This document shows positions 1 through 6,150 of a stretch of 8,763 nt of DNA, piece after piece. Each line of letters opens with the position of its first letter. Positions within the stretch are counted from its first letter, which is position 1. The notes beneath the pieces are model-generated. The model saw only the letters and a list, made by a program, of their open reading frames with translations. It was not told where the DNA came from and did no database searches. The DNA comes from Chloroflexota bacterium (GTDB lineage: Bacteria > Chloroflexota > Dehalococcoidia > GIF9 > UBA5629): contig CP070642.1 of NCBI GenBank assembly GCA_020354105.1, forward strand, positions 226,978 through 235,740. The letters run 5' to 3'. A program made the translations under genes and the position numbers.

Positions 1-138
1 CAAACCTTTGAACGACAATACTACGCGTTTGGATTACCACAAGGCAGTGAGCTTAGAGAGCGCATTAATCGCCTTCTGGTCCAAAGAATCAGTCAGCCGG
101 AATGGCAGGACATTCTCCAGAAGTATCTGGGAGAGTGA
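1..138 (+). CDS. Partial C-terminus of a family 3 extracellular solute-binding protein
   Basis: Only the last 45 codons are in the window; the frame is open from base 1 to a TGA at 136-138. The translated tail contains FGLPQGSELRERINRLLV, then a PEW motif and KYLGE at the end. This resembles the last strand and helices of periplasmic or lipoprotein amino-acid-binding proteins (SBP_bac_3 type), where a 'G-hydrophobic-P-x-G-S-x-L' loop leads into a helix ending 'W..IL.KYLG'. Such proteins capture amino acids or similar small ligands outside the membrane for an ABC importer, or act as sensor domains. The ligand and any attached domain cannot be told from this fragment. The lipoprotein gene begins 78 bases downstream on the same strand, so co-transcription is possible. 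Confidence 0.62.
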   Translation, partial: QTFERQYYAFGLPQGSELRERINRLLVQRISQPEWQDILQKYLGE

Positions 139-203
139 TAAGAAACTCCTTGAATTTTTGTGTCAATTAGTATTATAAACAGGTCGGAGTTTATAGAATC
201 TTC

Positions 204-210
204 AAGGAGA
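204..210 (+). promoter_or_regulatory. Ribosome binding site fixing the lipoprotein start
   Basis: AAGGAGA lies six bases before the ATG at 217. The longer reading from a GTG at 160 has no such site and would place 19 polar residues before the signal peptide, so the ATG at 217 is chosen. Confidence 0.75.
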
Positions 211-216
211 CAAAAA

Positions 217-1302
217 ATGCGAGGCTCAATTTTATGCGTTTTAGCGATGGCTGCTGTGATATTAGCCGGTTGCCACCCTGCCGGGCCGGCCTCGGTCGGA
301 ACCGGCAGAGCCAGCTACAATATGGTCATCCAGCGAACCAACAATGAGCAGCTTTTACTAAACCTCGTGCGACTTCGATATCGAGATACGCCGTACTTCC
401 TCGAAGTGAGCAGTGTGGCAACTACTTTTGACTTCACGGCCTCCGCAGCCGGAGCCATTTCATTGCCGGAGTCGGAAAGTAACACATATGATCTTGGAGC
501 CGGAATCAGCTTCTCCGAGCAGCCAACCGTTTCATATACACCGCTTCAGGGAGAGGACTTTGTGAGACAATTAATGTCTCCGATTGATTTGAACACGATT
601 ATTTTGCTTTACCACTCGGGGTGGTCTGTTGAGCGGATCTTTCGCGTCTGTCTGCAGAGTATTAATAACATCCCCAACGCCCCGAGTGCATCCGGCCCCA
701 CGCCTGGTTATGTGCCGAAGTACAAAAGCTTCCGAGAGGTCGCCAGATGCCTGCGGCAGTTACAGCTAAAAGGTGCCCTGGATATGTGTCACGCACCTTC
801 AGGGGACCCTAATAATCCAATCGTCGAGATCCATATCTCCAATGAAGTTTTGCAATCGAGCGAGGTCAGGCAGCTCTATGACCTGCTCGGTTTGGAGTAC
901 GGACGAAGCAGTTTCCCTGTGATTACTAATGTCCGGGCCGCTGATAAAACCCGTATAGTCACCCGGTCACGTTCTTTAATGGGAAGCTTGTTTTTTGCTT
1001 CACAAAGCGTCGAGGTGTCCCCGGATGATGAACAGGCGGGTCATGTGACCATAACCAGGGATGAGCAGGGCAATCGCTTTGACTGGCGACAAGTAACCGG
1101 AGAGTTAATGCATATCCACTGGTCTGAGCAAAAGCCAAAAAACGCCTACGTGGCTGTGGGCTACCGCGGCAGGTGGTTTTACATTGACGACAGTGACCTG
1201 ACGTCAAAATCAACCTTTTCACTGCTGATGCAGCTTTTTGCTTTGCAGGCTGGTGAGATAAAATCGACCGCTCCAGTCCTAACACTTCCGGTGGGCGGAT
1301 GA
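217..1302 (+). CDS. Uncharacterised exported lipoprotein
   Basis: The product is 361 aa with a short basic start, a hydrophobic stretch at about residues 4-18 and a lipobox LAGC with Cys19. It should therefore be exported, cleaved by signal peptidase II and lipid-anchored. The mature part starts with a Pro/Gly-rich linker and a GRASYN motif (30-35), followed by RTNNEQLLLNLVRLRYRDTP at 40-59. Further conserved-looking blocks are SYTPLQGEDF (106-115), LLYHSGWSVERIFR (130-143), PSASGPTP (156-163) and, near the C-terminus, GYRGRWFYIDDSD (315-327) leading into a helix ending LFALQAG. I recognise this block order from hypothetical lipoproteins of several Gram-negative groups, but I know of no function. 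No catalytic triad, metal site or repeats are visible. It follows the solute-binding protein tail on the same strand and precedes the broken Lys-rich gene. Confidence 0.85.
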   Translation: MRGSILCVLAMAAVILAGCHPAGPASVGTGRASYNMVIQRTNNEQLLLNLVRLRYRDTPYFLEVSSVATTFDFTASAAGAISLPESESNTYDLGAGISFSEQPTVSYTPLQGEDFVRQLMSPIDLNTIILLYHSGWSVERIFRVCLQSINNIPNAPSASGPTPGYVPKYKSFREVARCLRQLQLKGALDMCHAPSGDPNNPIVEIHISNEVLQSSEVRQLYDLLGLEYGRSSFPVITNVRAADKTRIVTRSRSLMGSLFFASQSVEVSPDDEQAGHVTITRDEQGNRFDWRQVTGELMHIHWSEQKPKNAYVAVGYRGRWFYIDDSDLTSKSTFSLLMQLFALQAGEIKSTAPVLTLPVGG

Positions 1303-1338
1303 ATAAAGGAATTACCAGGAGACGAATATCCGGTTTAA

Positions 1339-1537
1339 ATGGATAACTCATTAATCCCCTGTTATCATCGGACTTGTAGTCGTAGCAGGTGCCATAATTG
1401 GTGTGCTCTTCAGCAAGGGAGTTCTGGGCAAGAAAGCAGCCAAAGTCCAGAAGGGCAAAAAGGCCACCACAGCCAAGAAAGCAACTAGAGCCAAGAAAGT
1501 CACCAAGGGCAAGAGGGGTAGAAGAACAAAGGCATAA
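1339..1537 (+). pseudogene. Small one-helix membrane protein with Lys/Ala-rich tail, frameshifted
   Basis: Read from the ATG at 1339, the product starts MDNSLIP and then leaves frame at a run of four C's (1356-1359). If that run is treated as three C's, reading continues without interruption to TAA at 1535-1537 and gives 65 aa. Residues 8-25 form a hydrophobic helix beginning VIIGLVVVAGAIIGVLF. The last 40 residues hold 18 Lys/Arg and no acidic residue, in AKK/TKG-type repeats like histone H1 tails. By the positive-inside rule the tail should face the cytoplasm, where it could touch nucleic acid or anionic lipid; this is inference. In its own frame the tail has no usable start, because a TAA lies at 1352-1354. 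The site may be a real mutation, an assembly error or a +1 slip at CCC-T. The nearest Shine-Dalgarno (AGGAG, 1317-1321) is rather far from the ATG. Confidence 0.6.
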
Positions 1538-1563
1538 GCCATAAACCTCCAAAATCCTGATAT

Positions 1564-1598
1564 TCATTGTGCTCGTGCTAAGCGCACGAGCACAATGA
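1564..1598. terminator. Perfect 15-bp hairpin, probable terminator
   Basis: Arms at 1564-1578 and 1584-1598 pair perfectly around a five-base loop (TAAGC). The stem begins 26 bases after the stop of the Lys-rich gene. No long T run follows on either strand, so it may act as a weak or factor-assisted terminator, or as an RNA-stabilising stem. It lies between rightward and leftward genes and could serve both. Confidence 0.55.
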
Positions 1599-1604
1599 CA
1601 TTAC

Positions 1605-1685
1605 TTACATACACTGCTGCTCACAGGATTTGCCGCAACAATAGTTCATTCCCCATATTACCTGTGGTGACCCGTACTCCGAAAA
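1605..1685 (-). other. Short Cys-rich reading frame, possible gene remnant
   Basis: Leftward, just after the acetyltransferase stop, a 27-codon open stretch runs from a TGA (1686-1688) to TAA (1605-1607). It ends NYCCGKSCEQQCM, with four Cys in a CC-x3-C-x3-C pattern. The only ATG (1647-1649) gives 14 residues, with a GGGG just upstream that could bind ribosomes. It is too short to judge as a gene. It could be a metal-binding peptide, the remains of a longer protein's C-terminus, or chance. Confidence 0.2.
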
Positions 1686-1702
1686 TCAGCCCAGCAATAA
1701 CG

Positions 1703-2119
1703 CTAGTCTTCGATCAAACGCTTCCCCATATTGACTAGTTCTTCTTTGTTGTACCCTATACTCTGGTAGAATTTCATCACGTTTGCATTTTCTGCCCTTA
1801 TCATTAGATTTATCTTTGGGCATCCAATGGCTAATAACTTATCCTCGATTGCCTCCATCATCTGTTGTCCGTATCCATTTCTTTGATAACTTGGGTCCAC
1901 AGCTAAATAGTAAACCCAACCCCGGTGACCGTCGTAACCTCCCATCACCGTTGCCATCACCCTATTATCTACTACACCTACCAAGAATAGTCCAGGACCA
2001 AGTTCGAGTTTGCGTTTAATATCGGTTCTAGGGTCATTCCATGGACGCGTAAGCTCGCATTTATGCCATAGTTCGATAACAACATTCTCGTCTTCAGATG
2101 TGTATGGTCGGATTATCAC
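1703..2119 (-). CDS. ypeA: GNAT family N-acetyltransferase, YpeA-like
   Basis: The product is 138 aa, close to the E. coli YpeA length. It belongs to the GNAT fold, which transfers acetyl from acetyl-CoA to an amine; the substrate of this subfamily is not known to me. Family marks are LTRPWNDP (23-30), a VMGGYDGHRG segment (58-67), the acetyl-CoA-binding motif A with QRNGYG at 79-84 after the strand YYLAVDP, and the C-terminal GKRLIED that closes YpeA-type proteins. The late N-x-x-x-x-x-FYQSIGY block (113-123) is the usual GNAT motif B. The start is a GTG at 2117-2119 with a GGGGGA-type ribosome site about seven bases upstream. The gene stands alone and is divergent from the HdeD-like gene. 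Confidence 0.88.
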   Translation of the reverse strand: MIIRPYTSEDENVVIELWHKCELTRPWNDPRTDIKRKLELGPGLFLVGVVDNRVMATVMGGYDGHRGWVYYLAVDPSYQRNGYGQQMMEAIEDKLLAIGCPKINLMIRAENANVMKFYQSIGYNKEELVNMGKRLIED

Positions 2120-2155
2120 TTTAATGTCCCCCTGTGGTTACTCCGTTGTAGCCGG

Positions 2156-2161
2156 ATTGTA
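2156..2161 (-). promoter_or_regulatory. Extended -10 promoter for the YpeA-like gene
   Basis: On the minus strand TACAAT is preceded by TGA, giving an extended -10 (TG-n-TACAAT) about 37 bases before the GTG start. No good -35 is seen at 16-18 bases. Confidence 0.45.
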
Positions 2162-2202
2162 TCATAATCTCCGGTGTATCATTAATAAATAATGTCCGCT
2201 AT

Positions 2203-2231
2203 TTGACACCTATTGCCGAACCAAATAAAAT
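2203..2231 (+). promoter_or_regulatory. Sigma-70 promoter for the HdeD-like gene
   Basis: A perfect -35 TTGACA (2203-2208), a 17-base spacer and TAAAAT as -10 (2226-2231) stand 23 bases upstream of the ATG. A transcript starting near 2238 would carry the AAGGGGG ribosome site at 2241-2247. This is the strongest consensus promoter in the window. Confidence 0.8.
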
Positions 2232-2254
2232 TCCCAATTTAAGGGGGTGCTATC

Positions 2255-2818
2255 ATGAGCGAAACCATCGGTCAGTTGTTCCCAATGGACAAAAAACACT
2301 GGTGGCAGGTGGCGGTACGGGGGCTCGTAGCTTTGCTATTCGGCATTTTACTCCTCGCCTGGCCAGGGGTCAGTCTGTTCTTATTCGCCATCTTCTTCGG
2401 TGCCTACGCTTTCGTAGATGGTATCTTTACACTGGTGGCTGCGGTTAACTACAAGGCGGGAGCAGGACAGCGCACCTGGCTATTTGTCCGAGGTATATTC
2501 GGTATCATCGTCGGCATCATTACCTTTTTCTGGCCCGCTATTACAGAGCTGGCATTAGTATTCCTTATCGGAGCCTGGGCACTGGTCACCGGCATAATGG
2601 AATTGAATTTTGCCTTCAGGTCTGTCAAGGAAACAGGCGCCAAGTGGCTATTTGCCGTAAGCGGTATCCTGTCTATCATACTGGCTATCCTGTTACTGGT
2701 CCGCCCCATAGCTGCCATCATTGCAGTTATATGGATAATCGGGGCTTACGCCGTAGTAGTCGGCATACTGCTCATCATTCTCGGTTTTATGCTGCGCAGC
2801 TCAAAAGCCAGTAAATAA
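2255..2818 (+). CDS. HdeD family (DUF308) membrane protein
   Basis: The product is 187 aa and almost entirely hydrophobic, with six predicted membrane helices at about 18-36, 40-62, 74-93, 96-118, 130-149 and 152-177. Three internal repeats typical of DUF308 are plain: a (W/R)P turn followed by a helix containing 'GA(Y/W)A.V.GI', at 36-58 (WPGVS), 93-116 (WPAIT) and 150-173 (RPIAA). HdeD is linked to acid resistance in enteric bacteria, but DUF308 proteins are widespread and their general role is unsettled. The cytoplasmic N-terminus (MDKKHWW) and basic C-terminus (RSSKASK) fit an even number of helices. It has its own strong promoter and ribosome site and ends 20 bases from the convergent metallophosphoesterase gene, with no hairpin between them. 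Confidence 0.9.
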   Translation: MSETIGQLFPMDKKHWWQVAVRGLVALLFGILLLAWPGVSLFLFAIFFGAYAFVDGIFTLVAAVNYKAGAGQRTWLFVRGIFGIIVGIITFFWPAITELALVFLIGAWALVTGIMELNFAFRSVKETGAKWLFAVSGILSIILAILLLVRPIAAIIAVIWIIGAYAVVVGILLIILGFMLRSSKASK

Positions 2819-2838
2819 TTGATACTGATACAGCAATT

Positions 2839-4221
2839 TCATTGCCAGTTGCCTGTTGTCAAATCGATAGTAATATTATTATCCGGCGGCTCCAGGTCAT
2901 TCCACAGACTTATAACCATGCCCTTGTAGTAGATAACCACCACTCTGCCCATTATACTTAGTCCCCTGCTTTGTAGGGCTTCCTGGCCTGCTGGGAGGTT
3001 CTCATCACCGGCGTAATGAGCTAGGAAAGCCTGGGCAGCCTGCTCGGCGAGTTTCTCCGCTTCAGCCTGGCTAACCTTGTAACCCATTATGGTGCGGATG
3101 GCGATGCCTTCTATGCCACCCTGTACGTATTCCCTGGCATACTCTTGAAAATCATCAGTATGCGAACTTATCGACTCTACGTGTTTGGTTTGCACCGTAG
3201 CTTTCTGCGCAGCGTCTATGCTCACGATACGGTAAGGGATAGGATATGTAACCAGGGAGCCAGTTTCAATATCGAAGACGAATTTGTTTGTTTCTTGCCA
3301 GCGCGCCACGGTTATATCCTGGGCATGGTAGTGGCCGGTGAAAACCAGGCGCGCATTGTACATCGCCAGCAATTTCGAGACCGTAGGGAAATCATCCACT
3401 ATGTATTCGCCGTAGTTCTTTTCCTGCCCGACGTAATGCTCAACGATGCCATGATGCAGCATTACAATAACCGCCTTACCTTCTCTGGCGGCCTTCTCCA
3501 GCATTTCTTCAATCCACTCTAAGGTAGCGACACTAAATTTGCCGTCGGTGATGGGTTCTTCATCCTCAATATTTTCCCGGTATATGCAGGAATCCAGGGC
3601 AAACAGCCACAGTCCGTCTTGCAGCTCGGCTACATAACTAAGCGAAGCGGGGTCGCGGTAGAGCGCTTCCTTGTACCCAAATTCATCGTAAATCTGTGCG
3701 AACTCCGCCGGCGTTACGTTAGGCACACGTTCGGTCCTATCACCTATATACGTAAATGAGTGGCCGTTTTTAACATCGTGATTGCCCGGCACCACATATA
3801 CCTGTTTTCCACCGGCTTCCAGCTGGCCCAAATAGCCTGCCACAAGTTCGTGCGAGACGCGCTCACCGTCCTTTGTCACGTCTCCTGGTACTAAAACGAA
3901 GCCAGCCCTCTCGTTTTCTATAGCAGCAATAGCCGCCTCCATTATCTCCGTGCTTTCTATCAAAAGCTTCCGGTCATCTGCCAGTTAGTCTTCGAATGCC
4001 TTTCCCTCAGTACCCAATGTGGGGTCATATATATGTGGGTCACTGAAAACCACGAAGCTTGTCTCAGGATAGGCTGGCACCGCCTCCAGGAGCGTGTGCA
4101 GGGCAGCATCTGACTCATACCTGAATTTCGGCTCGGTTTCCTTGCCAGCCGAACAGGCAACGATACTGACGAGTACCAGTAAACAGAGTGCTACATGCAA
4201 TATTTTCGTTAGTGCTCTCAT
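2839..4221 (-). pseudogene. Metallophosphoesterase lipoprotein interrupted by one in-frame stop
   Basis: Read through a single TAA at 3985-3987, this is one 460-codon calcineurin-like phosphoesterase. The first 78 codons give a lipoprotein signal with lipobox IVAC (Cys23) and motif I, SDPHIYD (Asp61, His63). After the stop come LADDRKL and then, in the same frame, the rest: VPGDVTKDG, VPGNHD, MLHHG and FTGHYH, which supply the remaining metal ligands. A C-terminal region of about 150 residues has no motif I know. The intact enzyme would hydrolyse phosphate esters outside the membrane with a two-metal centre. The downstream piece could start at a TTG (3961-3963) but lacks the Asp/His of motif I and the export signal, so it is unlikely to be active alone. 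The start is ATG 4219-4221, with AGGAGGG at 4226-4232. A Tyr codon changed to TAA is the simplest explanation; sequencing error or readthrough remain possible. Confidence 0.82.
3985..3987 (-). other. In-frame TAA splitting the metallophosphoesterase
   Basis: The codon series reads Ala-Phe-Glu-Asp-TAA-Leu-Ala-Asp-Asp-Arg, with no change of frame on either side. Other genes here (HdeD-like, methyltransferase) end at TAA, so TAA is a normal stop in this genome. Confidence 0.85.
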
Positions 4222-4255
4222 CTGACCCTCCTGTATTTAACTGCTTTTAAAGAGG

Positions 4256-4284
4256 ATTATACTATACCTGACCACTGTTGAGAA
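4256..4284 (-). promoter_or_regulatory. Sigma-70 promoter for the metallophosphoesterase gene
   Basis: On the minus strand TTCTCA (4279-4284) is followed by a 17-base spacer and a perfect TATAAT (4256-4261), 34 bases upstream of the ATG. The promoter appears intact even though the gene is interrupted. Confidence 0.65.
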
Positions 4285-4317
4285 CCTGCACATGAGACGA
4301 ATGCAATAAGTGATAGG

Positions 4318-4401
4318 GCTCACTGGACAGCTCTCGAACTTATGTTTGGGCAGAAAGAATTTATTCCGTTGCTACAACAGTTACTACCATCCTATGCATG
4401 A
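4318..4401 (+). repeat. Orphan coding-like fragment, homologous to 7977-8045
   Basis: In frame with TGA at 4399-4401 this reads AHWTALELMFGQKEF, then PLLQQLLPSYA. The frame is open only back to a TGA at 4279-4281 and has no start codon with a ribosome site. Bases 4324-4386 match 7983-8045 at 45 of 63 positions without gaps, and the peptides share W-T-x-x-E-L-x-F-x-x-K and Q-L-L. It is best read as the C-terminal remnant of a lost gene. Confidence 0.4.
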
Positions 4402-4434
4402 TCCATCGTTTTAGCTATACTATATACATTTATA

Positions 4435-4461
4435 TTGAGCCGGTCTTGAATCTGGTATACA
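4435..4461 (+). promoter_or_regulatory. Extended -10 promoter for the methyltransferase
   Basis: TGG-TATACA (4453-4461) forms an extended -10; a poorer TTGAGC -35 lies at 4435-4440 with a short 15-base spacer. A transcript would start near 4468, leaving a leader of about 15 bases before the ATG at 4483. A second TATACT at 4416-4421 is an alternative -10. Confidence 0.5.
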
Positions 4462-4472
4462 CTTACTTTTAT

Positions 4473-4477
4473 GGGGG
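4473..4477 (+). promoter_or_regulatory. Ribosome binding site choosing the second ATG
   Basis: GGGGG lies five bases before the ATG at 4483, while the ATG at 4471 has no Shine-Dalgarno upstream. The later start is preferred; leaderless use of 4471 would add only four residues (MGAT). Confidence 0.5.
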
Positions 4478-4482
4478 CAACT

Positions 4483-5202
4483 ATGAAAAAGAATGAGGGC
4501 TGGGCAGCTAAAGAGGTTGCCCATCAATATATGAAAATCGTGGACGTCGCCATTCCCTATCGCAAAGAGATTCTATCGATTATTGCCGGATTAGCAACTG
4601 CATTTGTTACAGAACGTCCTAAAGTATTAGACCTTGGTTGCGGTTATGGTGATGTTACCGCTGAAGTGTTGAAGATGAAGCCTGAGGCATCAGTTTGCCT
4701 GGTTGATTTTTCTGACGAAATGATTAGGCTCAGTAGTGAGCGGTTCAAGGACAATCTAGGAATTAGACTAGTTAAGCATGACTTGAATACTGGTATTACC
4801 GATACTGCAATTGGAAAAGGATTCGATGTGGTTGTCTCCTGTTTTGCTCTGCATCACATTGAATTCACAAATAGGGTTAAACTGTATTCAGAAATTAGAG
4901 AAGCTCTTAATGAAGATGGCTTATTTATAAACGGGGACCGCTTCAAAGAGGATTCTCCTGTTATTGACGAATGGGTCTTTAACGATTGGATTTCGTATAG
5001 GGTACAACAGATAAGAAAAAAGTTAGGCAAAGAAACGACCCTGGCTGAAGAAAAGCAAACACAGAATGTATCAGACAAAAAACTTGGAGACAAACCTGGA
5101 ACGATATGGGACATGCAGCGCGATCTTAAGAAGGCTGGTTTCCGACACGTGGATTGCCTTTGGAAATATCAAACTCTGGCAATAATAGCCGCCGCCAAGT
5201 AA
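4483..5202 (+). CDS. Class I SAM-dependent methyltransferase
   Basis: The product is 239 aa. It has the Rossmann-type methyltransferase core: motif I VLDLGCGYG at 48-56 for binding S-adenosylmethionine, an acidic residue ending strand 2 (Asp75 in LVDFS), HDL at 99-101, and the motif DVVVSCFALHHIE (115-127) typical of small-molecule class I enzymes. LNEDGLFINGD (142-152) matches the strand after the next helix. An insert of charged residues (about 160-205, ending KLGDKPGT) precedes the last 'DLKKAGF..V' block common to ubiE-like enzymes. The substrate cannot be told. It stands alone between divergent and convergent neighbours, with its own promoter. Its base composition looks slightly more A-rich than the flanking genes, which may hint at separate acquisition. 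Confidence 0.88.
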   Translation: MKKNEGWAAKEVAHQYMKIVDVAIPYRKEILSIIAGLATAFVTERPKVLDLGCGYGDVTAEVLKMKPEASVCLVDFSDEMIRLSSERFKDNLGIRLVKHDLNTGITDTAIGKGFDVVVSCFALHHIEFTNRVKLYSEIREALNEDGLFINGDRFKEDSPVIDEWVFNDWISYRVQQIRKKLGKETTLAEEKQTQNVSDKKLGDKPGTIWDMQRDLKKAGFRHVDCLWKYQTLAIIAAAK

Positions 5203-5227
5203 AGCAAATTAGAAATAAATTTGTGGT

Positions 5228-5261
5228 GATGATACCTCCTAAATGGTGGGCAGTAATGGAC
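5228..5261. repeat. Degraded copy of the tRNA-Val 3' end and flank
   Basis: This segment matches 8562-8595 at 26 of 34 ungapped positions, and 20 of 24 over 5238-5261, including nine identical bases in a row (ATGGTGGGC). The 8562-8595 copy spans the 3' end of the tRNA-Val gene with its CCA and about 16 bases of flank. It may be a remnant of an integration site; chance similarity to a CCA-containing tRNA end is the alternative. Confidence 0.35.
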
Positions 5262-5287
5262 GGAAAGAAGAACTTCCAGTTTTTTTT
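5262..5287 (+). terminator. Weak hairpin plus T8, possible methyltransferase terminator
   Basis: GGAA (5262-5265) and TTCC (5274-5277) can pair and are followed by eight T's at 5280-5287, 60 bases past the methyltransferase stop. The stem is short, so efficiency is doubtful. Confidence 0.35.
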
Positions 5288-5309
5288 ATCTTGATATGAG
5301 CTTTTTACA

Positions 5310-5354
5310 GAGTTCTAATTCTGGTTACCTTATATGGCAAGTATCCTAGAACTC
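5310..5354. repeat. Inverted repeat at the end of the kinase-like gene
   Basis: Eight-base perfect arms, GAGTTCTA (5310-5317) and TAGAACTC (5347-5354), enclose 29 bases. The right arm overlaps the stop codon of the leftward kinase-like gene. No T run follows. It could be an RNA 3' stem or chance. Confidence 0.3.
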
Positions 5355-5991
5355 ATGGTTGCCTTTCAAAGGGAAAGTATTGACTACAAATATTGACTAT
5401 AATTGAAGCAGCATCTTCGAAGATAAGACGGTGTGTGTTTACAACCAAATCATAGTTCAGAGGATCTTCCAATTCAGCATGGAAATATCTCTTGGTAAAC
5501 TCGCGGCGGCTACTGTCAAAGTGTTCCACCTCTTTCTTAGCAGCTTCTTCATCAAGCCGTAGATCTTCCATGACACGTTTTATTCTCAGTTCCAGTGGTG
5601 CTACGACGAGAACATGAAAAGCATCTGGAAAGTCTCTCAAGATAAACTGGCTGCCTCGTCCACGAATTACACAAGATCCGCTTCCAGCCAGTTCTTTTAT
5701 CACAGATTCCAGGCCAGCAAGATAGCGAGTATCATCCAGAGATATTTGCCAGGTTGGTAGATATGCCGCCTCGTAATATCCGCTATGCCCTAAAGCTTCC
5801 ATGATACGCCCTAGCAGAGTGCCAGGTGGCATTTCTTTTGTTGCGATATCTTGTTTGGGCAAATGAACTTGCTCAGCTATTTGAGCGATGATTTCTCGGT
5901 CGACGTAGTCTGTGTGGAGCTTATCCGCAACCAGCTTTCCTATCTCAGGAGCACCGCTCCCCAATTCGCCTCGAATCGTAACTATAGACAT
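5353..5991 (-). CDS. Cytidylate kinase-like family protein
   Basis: The product is 212 aa and fits the Cytidylate_kin2-type P-loop family. The N-terminus has the expected strand and loop (ITIS.E.GSGG in relatives, IVTIRGELGSG at 3-13 here), then KLVADKL and YVDREII (29-35), the family's 'YDREII' block. A second conserved block is CVIRGRGSQFIL (107-118), followed by HVLVVAPLELRIKRVM (126-141), which fits a lid/Arg-rich region, and YDLVVNTHRL (180-189), matching 'YDLVINT'. The loop has GSGAPEIG where true CMP kinases have GSGKGT, so the usual P-loop Lys is missing. This is common in the family and leaves the substrate open. ATG 5989-5991 has AAGGAGG seven bases upstream. It is divergent from the second GNAT gene. 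Confidence 0.87.
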   Translation of the reverse strand: MSIVTIRGELGSGAPEIGKLVADKLHTDYVDREIIAQIAEQVHLPKQDIATKEMPPGTLLGRIMEALGHSGYYEAAYLPTWQISLDDTRYLAGLESVIKELAGSGSCVIRGRGSQFILRDFPDAFHVLVVAPLELRIKRVMEDLRLDEEAAKKEVEHFDSSRREFTKRYFHAELEDPLNYDLVVNTHRLIFEDAASIIVNICSQYFPFERQP

Positions 5992-6038
5992 TTATTGCCT
6001 CCTTGTCACTCATGCCAATATGTGACCTGCCCCCAACA

Positions 6039-6047
6039 ATTATACCA
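6039..6047 (-). promoter_or_regulatory. Extended -10 promoter for the kinase-like gene
   Basis: On the minus strand TGG-TATAAT is a perfect -10 with the TGn extension, about 48 bases before the ATG. The expected -35 position has no good match, as is usual for extended -10 promoters. Confidence 0.65.
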
Positions 6048-6150
6048 AATGGCTAATATATCGCGTCTGTGCACAATGCGCTAAAAAGTACACTTGCTAT
6101 TGATTCATTAGATTAATGTCTTTAAAATGATAGCCAGGTTAAAAATAACT

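Noticed and set aside
160..216. Earlier GTG start for the lipoprotein gene
   Set aside because: It lacks a ribosome site and would bury the signal peptide behind 19 polar residues. The ATG at 217 has AAGGAGA at ideal spacing.
1351..1542. Minus-strand hydrophobic 63-codon frame that looks like a membrane peptide
   Set aside because: Its Leu/Ala/Phe repeats are the complement of the AAG/GCC-rich Lys-Ala tail on the plus strand; no start signal is present.
959..1567. Long minus-strand reading frame (202 codons) across the lipoprotein gene end and the Lys-rich gene
   Set aside because: Its translation is low-complexity and has no ribosome site. It overlaps the well-supported lipoprotein and is explained as the complement of coding sequence, including the Lys/Ala-rich tail.
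2203..2448. Plus-strand frame overlapping the start of the HdeD-like gene
   Set aside because: It begins within the promoter, has no ribosome site, and is out of frame with the clear membrane protein.
3145..3522. Plus-strand 125-codon frame inside the metallophosphoesterase
   Set aside because: It runs opposite a region whose minus-strand reading carries the HHG and GHYH metal-binding motifs; it is a shadow.
3985..3987. Alternative genetic code in which TAA is sense
   Set aside because: Other genes in the window end naturally at TAA just where their families end, so TAA is a stop here.
3960..4160. Second minus-strand frame spanning the in-frame stop, suggesting a frameshift rather than a nonsense mutation
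   Set aside because: The two phosphoesterase halves are already in the same frame, and this alternative frame has no phosphoesterase motif.
5221..5301. Short plus-strand frame reading MIPPKWWAVMDGKKNF
   Set aside because: It is explained by the sequence resembling the tRNA-Val 3' end and runs straight into a T8 tract; no ribosome site is convincing.
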